The notes beneath the pieces were generated by a model that saw only the letters and a list, made by a program, of their open reading frames with translations, had not been told where the DNA came from and did no database searches. 11,025 nucleotides of DNA. Origin: Methylococcaceae bacterium. Its GTDB lineage: Bacteria; Pseudomonadota; Gammaproteobacteria; Methylococcales; Methylomonadaceae. How positions within the stretch are numbered: position 1 is the first letter of the stretch; every line of letters begins with the position of its first letter. This document shows, piece after piece, positions 6,706-11,025 of the stretch. The position numbers and the translations under genes are program-made. Where the stretch lies: positions 1 through 11,025 of the forward strand of contig JAUXDP010000087.1 in NCBI GenBank assembly GCA_030618325.1, read 5' to 3'.

Positions 6706-6711
6706 ATTATA
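6706..6711 (-). promoter_or_regulatory. Candidate -10 box for truD-uppP
   Basis: The minus strand carries a perfect TATAAT about 60 bp before the truD start. The best -35-like hexamer, TTGAAA (6732-6737), lies 20 bp upstream, longer than the ideal 17, so the promoter is plausible but not strong. It lies on the truD side of the palindrome at 6749-6810. Confidence 0.35.
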
Positions 6712-6748
6712 TTGCTCATAGAGTCCGTGTTTTTCAATCACAACTCTA

Positions 6749-6810
6749 AGAACCTGTTCAAGATCTACTGCGCCACTGCCAGCGGCTCGTAACGATCTTG
6801 AACAGGTTCT
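6749..6810. repeat. 62-bp hairpin with 17-bp perfect arms, flanked by CTAA
   Basis: AGAACCTGTTCAAGATC (6749-6765) is the exact reverse complement of 6794-6810. The centre holds a second stem: on the minus strand GCCGCTGGCAGTGGC folds on itself with one G-T pair. CTAA occurs at both edges (6746-6749 and 6809-6812), as expected for a 4-bp target duplication of the IS5-type YTAR pattern. No transposase is present. The simplest reading is a very small non-autonomous element. A regulatory operator or 5'-UTR hairpin between the divergent truD and hvfX-like genes is the alternative. Confidence 0.65.
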
Positions 6811-6824
6811 AAGTACAAACAAAA

Positions 6825-6833
6825 GAGGAAGGA
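6825..6833 (+). promoter_or_regulatory. Strong ribosome binding site of the hvfX-like gene
   Basis: GAGGAAGGA lies 8 nt before the ATG at 6842. It is one of the best Shine-Dalgarno matches in the window and fixes the start of the DoxX-family gene. Confidence 0.75.
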
Positions 6834-6841
6834 TAAAAACG

Positions 6842-7468
6842 ATGAATATAAATACTAGCGATATAGTAACAAAAGGAACTGCATTAACAAAATTAGCCAT
6901 CGCTGGCTTGGATAAAGCTCGAATATTAGATTTTCTGGCACCTCTCGCGCTAAGACTTTACCTTGTTCCTGTATTCTGGATGGCGGGTAGCAACAAGTTT
7001 GCCAACTTTAGCAGTACTGCGGAGTGGCTCGGCAATACGGAATGGGGGCTTGGCTTGCCAGCACCTTATGTTTTGGCTTTTTTAATTGCTTTTATTGAAG
7101 TACTAGGCGCTCTTTTATTATTAATTGGCTTTGGAGTGAGACTAATATCCATTCCCTTAATGATCACAATGGTCTTCGCTGGCTTTCTGGTTCACTGGAA
7201 AAATGGCTGGCTTGCTATCGCCGAAGCAAGCGGGATTTTTACAACAGATCGAACTACAGGTGCTGCTGAACGTCTGGAACAGGCCAAATCCATTCTTCAA
7301 GAGCATGGCAACTATGATTGGCTGACAGAGAATGGTACCTTTGTTGTACTTAATAATGGCATTGAATTCGCCACCACTTATTTTATTATGCTTCTGGCTT
7401 TATTATTTATCGGTGGTGGTCGTTTTGTCAGTTTGGACTATTGGTTGAAACTGAAGATGCTTGATTAA
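6842..7468 (+). CDS. DoxX-family membrane protein, HvfX-like
   Basis: The 208-residue protein has the four-helix DoxX layout: helices at about 29-50, 74-98, 100-118 and 175-197, with a hydrophilic insert of about 55 residues between helices 3 and 4. From memory of the family, segments such as LRLYLVPVFWMAGSNK, VHWKNGWLAIAEASG, LQEHGNYDWLTENGTFV and LNNGIEFATTYFIMLLAL match the HvfX subgroup. HvfX-type DoxX genes usually stand with a DUF2282 peptide, a DUF692/MNIO enzyme and a DUF2063 partner in copper-linked RiPP (bufferin-type) clusters. None of these partners is in this window, so it looks like a solitary copy. Its biochemical role is unknown; DoxX proteins are often tied to redox or metal stress. 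A strong ribosome binding site supports the start. It is divergent from truD, and the stop codon abuts the palindromic element at 7470. Confidence 0.85.
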   Translation: MNINTSDIVTKGTALTKLAIAGLDKARILDFLAPLALRLYLVPVFWMAGSNKFANFSSTAEWLGNTEWGLGLPAPYVLAFLIAFIEVLGALLLLIGFGVRLISIPLMITMVFAGFLVHWKNGWLAIAEASGIFTTDRTTGAAERLEQAKSILQEHGNYDWLTENGTFVVLNNGIEFATTYFIMLLALLFIGGGRFVSLDYWLKLKMLD

Positions 7469-7469
7469 C

Positions 7470-7629
7470 ATACTCTCCACACATGAATTTTCAGCTCCCA
7501 AGTATGCCCTTTTTTGCGGATGGCTGCGTTGAAAAACTTTGCTGTAGATCGCTACAGCGGCATTTTTTCGCCTTGCCCTCCACGAAAAATGACACACCTG
7601 AATGCTAAAAATTCATGTGCGGAGAGTAT
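7470..7629. repeat. MITE-like palindromic element, copy B
   Basis: The ends are inverted repeats: 7470-7495 (ATACTCTCCACACATGAATT...) matches the reverse complement of 7604-7629 at 24 of 26 positions. The centre has a perfect 7-bp hairpin, GCTGTAG-ATCG-CTACAGC (7541-7558). The core at 7510-7590 aligns with the reverse-complemented core of copy A with shared blocks TTTTTTGC, CTGCGTTG, TTGC, GTAG, GCTA, CATTT, CGCCT and AAAAAT in the same order and nearly the same spacing. It starts one base after the DoxX-gene stop and runs into the 3' end of the convergent DUF2244 gene, so it may also act as a bidirectional transcription barrier. No coding region is supported within it. Confidence 0.8.
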
Positions 7630-8092
7630 AGCTTTTGCACGACTCAACAATCTCATGGGCAAGTTTTTGTTTCTCTTCTTCAGTTAAATATTTGCCCACT
7701 TCCACAGACTTTCCGTGCGACCGAATTAGTAATCTGTTGGAATACCAGGGATGGTGACTTTTTTTAATGATGACTTTGGTCCAGTAGGGATTAAATTGCC
7801 ATTGTTGCTCCCCACGATAAATAATCAATTGCTCACTACTGCAGCGAATCTTTTCTATTTTGTTATTACTATTGAGCACCCACCGCAAGACAACAAAAAT
7901 GAACAAGACATCAAGTATTGTGAATGGCACAATCATCCATGCGCCTATCATCAAAAAACGCACAATTACAATGCTTGCAAAAATTGCGACACCCATGCAC
8001 AAGCCGGTGTATTGAGATTTAGTCATCGAGGCATTAGGCCGCAATTCAAACAGGGTTTGTTCCGGCGCAGGTTTACTTGAGATGATTGGCAA
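7613..8092 (-). CDS. DUF2244 family membrane protein
   Basis: This 159-residue protein of unknown function fits DUF2244. It has the N-terminal block FELRPNASMTKSQY (15-28), two closely spaced membrane helices (about 28-47 and 50-73), then a basic cytosolic domain with EQLIIYRGEQQWQFNPYWTKV (87-107). The initiator is TTG: an in-frame stop lies just upstream, an AAGGTG ribosome binding site sits 7 nt before the TTG, and the next ATG (codon 23) would cut the conserved FELRPN block. It is the last gene of rlmKL-acyP-P460-DUF2244, starting 27 bp after the P460 stop. The last four codons (TLRT) and the TGA lie inside the right arm of the palindromic element at 7470-7629, so the native C-terminus was probably replaced or trimmed. 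Confidence 0.8.
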   Translation of the reverse strand: MPIISSKPAPEQTLFELRPNASMTKSQYTGLCMGVAIFASIVIVRFLMIGAWMIVPFTILDVLFIFVVLRWVLNSNNKIEKIRCSSEQLIIYRGEQQWQFNPYWTKVIIKKSHHPWYSNRLLIRSHGKSVEVGKYLTEEEKQKLAHEIVESCKSYTLRT

Positions 8093-8099
8093 AAGTAAT

Positions 8100-8105
8100 C
8101 ACCTT
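8100..8105 (-). promoter_or_regulatory. Ribosome binding site deciding the TTG start of the DUF2244 gene
   Basis: AAGGTG on the minus strand is followed by a 7-nt spacer and TTG. An in-frame TGA overlaps this site, so no earlier start is possible. Confidence 0.7.
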
Positions 8106-8119
8106 AACCCACTATTGCC

Positions 8120-8641
8120 TCATGGCAGGCTTGCAGGTTTAGTAAATACATAATCATTTTCCTTTGCTGGCAAATGACAAGTCAGGCACTCATGGGCAAA
8201 AGATGCATCGTCACCATAAGGCTGTTGTTTTAATCCTTTCCATCGAGCAAACCCCCATCCTTCGGTAGAAGCATATTTTTTACTGTCTTTAAACATAAAT
8301 TCCGCATGCAATAAAGCGCCCGGAACAGTTGCTGCCTTCCAAAGTGGATGTTGGCTGTCTTTCCATACTATCTTGGCAAGAATAGCCCCATCAGGCCAAG
8401 GTTTGGTTTTACCCTCGCGCGCAGCTTTTACCGCAATCTCATTGCCCAAAATAATACGCAAAGTTTGATTATCAGTTCTGTGAGAAGAACTAATCATTTG
8501 CCAGTTTTTATACCCATCAGGTATTCGGATGCCATTAGGTGAGGGGGCAACCAGTTTCTCTGCAGATATGGCTGGCTGGCCTATTAATATCAAAAGGCCA
8601 ATTACTAAAAATACTGACCTTCTCGACAATAGCTTATTCAT
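8120..8641 (-). CDS. Cytochrome P460-family periplasmic c-type heme protein
   Basis: The 173-residue precursor has a Sec signal peptide (basic MNKLLSRR, hydrophobic core about 9-22, likely cleavage after AISA at 27) and one P460-like domain. Family-like segments are PDGYKNWQMISSSHRTDNQTL (41-61), GKTKPWPDGAILAKIVWK (77-94), LHAEFMFKDSKKY (111-123) and GWGFARWKG (128-136). The heme c attachment motif C152-L-T-C155-H156 is near the C-terminus, as in P460 proteins. Some members carry a lysine cross-linked to the heme and oxidise hydroxylamine or bind NO; K90 or K94 is the likeliest candidate here by position, but this is inference. The substrate is unknown. GGGGA lies 6-7 nt before the ATG. It sits 18 bp after acyP and 27 bp before the DUF2244 gene in one operon. 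No hydroxylamine or nitric-oxide gene is adjacent. Confidence 0.85.
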   Translation of the reverse strand: MNKLLSRRSVFLVIGLLILIGQPAISAEKLVAPSPNGIRIPDGYKNWQMISSSHRTDNQTLRIILGNEIAVKAAREGKTKPWPDGAILAKIVWKDSQHPLWKAATVPGALLHAEFMFKDSKKYASTEGWGFARWKGLKQQPYGDDASFAHECLTCHLPAKENDYVFTKPASLP

Positions 8642-8659
8642 GTTATTCCCCTTTATATC

Positions 8660-8932
8660 TCAACGTATCTCAAATCCACTGAACTGCTGAATAATTTCAA
8701 TATCTTCGACAACTACTTTTTCTACCTTAGCCATGATAGGCCCTATGTAGCTCCACTCTATCATTTTTTGCAACAGATCGTCTGACCCTTCAGCCACGAT
8801 TTCAACCTGTCCATCCTGCCTATTTCTCACAAAACCTTTGATTGAAAACTTTCCCGCTTGTTTTAGTGTTGCTGCACGAAAACAAACGCCTTGCACACGC
8901 CCCTCGACCAGAATACGTACTCGACGAGTCAT
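8660..8932 (-). CDS. acyP: Acylphosphatase
   Basis: This small cytosolic enzyme hydrolyses the carboxyl-phosphate bond of acyl phosphates such as acetyl phosphate or 1,3-bisphosphoglycerate. The product is 90 residues, the normal size. The phosphate-binding loop GRVQGVCFR (11-19) carries the catalytic R19, and GFVRNRQDGQVEIVAEG (33-49) supplies the catalytic N37. I use the ATG that overlaps the rlmKL stop as ATGA, giving the standard short N-terminus and coupling it to rlmKL. A TTG six codons upstream would add MLENSG and is less likely. It is followed 18 bp later by the P460 gene. Its physiological substrate is not known from context. Confidence 0.93.
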   Translation of the reverse strand: MTRRVRILVEGRVQGVCFRAATLKQAGKFSIKGFVRNRQDGQVEIVAEGSDDLLQKMIEWSYIGPIMAKVEKVVVEDIEIIQQFSGFEIR

Positions 8933-11025
8933 TCCTGAATTTTCCAGCAATAGTGAATTTTCTGGTTTCTGGCGAAGTCTTCAGGGATAGTTTCCCGGGT
9001 AATTTCTGTCAACGTCAAATCAGCTAATGCAGCTTTATCCAATTTAAAACGCCTAAAATTGGTCGAAAAATATATCACACCACCCGGCGCTAATAACTCA
9101 ATGGTCTTCTGAATAAGTGACACATGATCAGCTTGAATATCAAAATTATCTTCCATACGTTTGGAGTTGGAAAAAGTCGGTGGATCAAGGAAAATCAAAT
9201 CATATTGACCAGATTGCTCCGTAAGCCAATCCAGACAATCCGCACGAATGACTTCATGTTGACCTTCAATATTATTTAACTTAAGATTTTGTTTGGCCCA
9301 GTCACAATAGGTTTTTGACATATCCACAGTAGTTGTCGATTTAGCCCCACCAATAGCAGCATGAATGGTCGCCGTGCCCGTGTATGCAAACAAATTTAAA
9401 AATCGCTTACCCTTAGATTGCTGTTGTATCATCAAGCGAATGGGCCGATGATCCAGGAATAAGCCAGTATCCAGATAATCTTCAAAATTCACTAGAAACT
9501 TGCAATTTCTCTCCTCAACGATATGAAAATGACCTGAATCAGATTGCTTTTCGTACTGATCAGTCTTTTTTTGTTTTTTCCGGATTTTCAAAAATACTTG
9601 CTTAGCATCTACGTTTAATACTTTTGGTATTTCTGCCAAAATACCCGCTAACCGTTGAATTGCCTTAGCTTGATCTATGGTTTTCGGAGCTTCATATTCC
9701 TGTACATTAACCCAGGTTTTATCACCATGATAAATATCAACGGCAACAGCATACTCAGGTAAGTCAGCATCATATAAACGATAGCAATTAATCTGCTCAC
9801 GCTCGGCCCACTTCGCTAATTTCTTTAAATTTTTTCGTAAACGGTTCGCAAACATTTCCGCACCCGTTTCAGTGGTTAATGCCTGGCTGGTTAAATTGAT
9901 TTCATTAAGTCGCTGTTGCTGGGTTTTTGCTTTTGGCACAAAGAAGTTATCAGCTTCAATTTGCATGCGAAGCAATTTACATTCCAGAGCACCATTATAT
10001 AAAGTGACTGGTTTTTTGGAGCGAATACCCAGCCTAAAACCTAACTCAGGATTACTGATTATCGTGGTCGCCTGCCACCCAACAAAATGGTTTTTTAAAA
10101 CATTTCCAAACTGGAAATATAACTCAGCAGCTTCATCCTCATCTCCCAATCGTTCGCCATATGGGGGGTTGCAGATCAATAACCCTGGCTGCCAGCTTTC
10201 TGCTGGGTAAGCCTCGTTTATATCGCGACGCTCAATATGGATTTTATTTTGCAACCCGGCATTTTCAATATGCTTTAATGCCGTATTCATGGTATATCGG
10301 TTTTGATCAAAACCGACAATAGTAGGTAATTTCTTAATGCCTTCAGCTTTTCGTTGCTCTGCTTCAGTGATCAGTTTCTGCCAACATTCAGCATCATGCT
10401 TTTTCCAGCGTAAAAATCCAAATCGTGTATTCAATAATCCAGGCGCAATATCAGCGGCAATCAAAGCACCTTCCAGTAATAACGTACCTGAGCCACACAT
10501 TGGATCAAGAAGCGTACCGCCTTGCTTAGCAATTTCAGACCAGTTGCTACGAATTAACATCGCAGCAGCCAGGTTTTCTTTAATCGGCGCTTTGATCGAA
10601 ATATCCCGATATCCACGGCGATGTAAACTATCGCCTGAAAGATCAAGACTTAACTGTGCCAATTCACCATGCAAATAAATATTAATGCGAATATCAGGCT
10701 GCTTAGTATCAATAACCGGCCTTTTTTGAAATTTCTTACGCATTTGATCAACCACCGCATCTTTAGCCTTCAGCGCACCAAAGTGAGTGTTTGTTATTGC
10801 CTGTGAATTTTTGGCACTAAAGGTTACGGCGAAACTATCATCTGGCTTCATATGCTCAAACCAGTTGATTTTATAGATGCCTTGATAGAGATCATCCTGG
10901 GATGAAACATTAAACGTGCTAAGCACAAGCAAGACTCGATTAGCAACTCTAGACCATAAGCACACCCTATAAGCAACTTCTAAAGAACCGCTAAAAGACA
11001 CACCTGCCACCGTTTCTTTAATATT
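8929..11025 (-). CDS. rlmL: Bifunctional 23S rRNA methyltransferase RlmKL (5' end beyond window)
   Basis: This is the fused enzyme that makes m2G2445 (RlmL part) and m7G2069 (RlmK part) in 23S rRNA using S-adenosylmethionine. The frame is open to the right edge (the last visible codons read NIKET before the GTG at 11010), so the gene is partial; compared with about 702 residues in E. coli, some 25 N-terminal residues are missing. Counting from that GTG: THUMP region about 20-125, RlmL methyltransferase with DPMCGSGTLLLEGAL (169-183) and the catalytic NPPYGERL (281-288), linker LRKNLKKLAKWA (391-402), and RlmK with DYLDTGLFLDHR (511-522), FLNLFAYTGTATIHAAIGG (537-555) and LDPPTFSNSKRMED (608-621). 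Both halves keep their catalytic motifs. It leads the rlmKL-acyP-P460-DUF2244 operon, with an ATGA overlap to acyP. Confidence 0.96.
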   Translation of the reverse strand, partial: NIKETVAGVSFSGSLEVAYRVCLWSRVANRVLLVLSTFNVSSQDDLYQGIYKINWFEHMKPDDSFAVTFSAKNSQAITNTHFGALKAKDAVVDQMRKKFQKRPVIDTKQPDIRINIYLHGELAQLSLDLSGDSLHRRGYRDISIKAPIKENLAAAMLIRSNWSEIAKQGGTLLDPMCGSGTLLLEGALIAADIAPGLLNTRFGFLRWKKHDAECWQKLITEAEQRKAEGIKKLPTIVGFDQNRYTMNTALKHIENAGLQNKIHIERRDINEAYPAESWQPGLLICNPPYGERLGDEDEAAELYFQFGNVLKNHFVGWQATTIISNPELGFRLGIRSKKPVTLYNGALECKLLRMQIEADNFFVPKAKTQQQRLNEINLTSQALTTETGAEMFANRLRKNLKKLAKWAEREQINCYRLYDADLPEYAVAVDIYHGDKTWVNVQEYEAPKTIDQAKAIQRLAGILAEIPKVLNVDAKQVFLKIRKKQKKTDQYEKQSDSGHFHIVEERNCKFLVNFEDYLDTGLFLDHRPIRLMIQQQSKGKRFLNLFAYTGTATIHAAIGGAKSTTTVDMSKTYCDWAKQNLKLNNIEGQHEVIRADCLDWLTEQSGQYDLIFLDPPTFSNSKRMEDNFDIQADHVSLIQKTIELLAPGGVIYFSTNFRRFKLDKAALADLTLTEITRETIPEDFARNQKIHYCWKIQE

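Noticed and set aside
6655..6900. 81-residue open frame on the minus strand ending right before the truD GTG, with a hydrophobic N-terminus
   Set aside because: It runs antisense through the start of the DoxX gene and straight across the 62-bp palindrome, has no ribosome binding site and matches no family I know. Its hydrophobic part is the complement of the DoxX 5' end and AT-rich leader. The last 30 residues could be a relic but cannot be supported.
7403..7597. 64-residue open frame on the minus strand across the palindromic element
   Set aside because: It overlaps the DoxX 3' end and the inverted-repeat element, and no protein family is recognisable. The frame is explained by the repeat.
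8933..8950. Six-codon N-terminal extension of acylphosphatase from a TTG
   Set aside because: The ATG at 8932 overlaps the rlmKL stop as ATGA and gives the usual 90-residue length, so the TTG start is unnecessary.
9872..10678. Two open frames of about 112 residues on the plus strand inside rlmKL
   Set aside because: Both lie antisense within the highly conserved RlmKL coding region and have no recognisable motifs.

Overview
The window is a moderately AT-rich stretch of a proteobacterial chromosome, almost certainly gammaproteobacterial. The evidence is the surE-pcm and truD housekeeping neighbourhood, the fused RlmKL methyltransferase, GrxC, UppP and a small SmrA-type protein. I cannot name a genus. 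It is mostly ordinary core genome. No tRNA, rRNA, CRISPR array, transposase gene or phage gene is visible. The interest lies in the gaps between genes, which carry several palindromic elements.

Layout from left to right. (1) 1-226 is a gene-free leader. (2) 227-1172 (+) encodes a class II aldolase-fold protein and glutaredoxin 3, followed by a terminator. (3) 1239-1826 (-) encodes a protein with two PilZ domains. (4) 1827-2217 holds no gene but has two adjacent palindromes, a 164-bp element with 30-bp arms and a degenerate 108-bp one. (5) 2218-4218 (-) is the surE-pcm-yqaA operon, with surE and pcm overlapping as TAATG. (6) 4291-4860 (+) is an Smr-domain protein whose end overlaps the convergent uppP. 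(7) 4819-6645 (-) is truD-uppP. (8) 6655-6841 contains a 62-bp perfect-arm hairpin flanked by CTAA. (9) 6842-7468 (+) encodes an HvfX-like DoxX membrane protein. (10) 7470-7629 is a second palindromic element. (11) 7613-11025 (-) is a tight operon rlmKL (cut by the window edge)-acyP-cytochrome P460-DUF2244.

Working together: SurE (nucleotidase), PCM (repair of isoaspartyl proteins) and the DedA-like YqaA form a stationary-phase/maintenance operon that in many gammaproteobacteria continues into nlpD and rpoS; here it stops at the palindromes. TruD and RlmKL modify tRNA and 23S rRNA. UppP recycles the undecaprenyl carrier for the cell wall.

The main finding is that the elements at 1929-2092 and 7470-7629 look like two members of one family. 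They have nearly equal length, the same ATACT...AGTAT ends and an alignable core of about 81 bp in opposite orientations. Their outer arms are unrelated in sequence, yet in each copy the two arms match each other almost perfectly. The right arm of the second copy also supplies the last codons and stop of the DUF2244 gene. This looks like a MITE-like or structured-RNA repeat family; the mobilising enzyme is not in the window.
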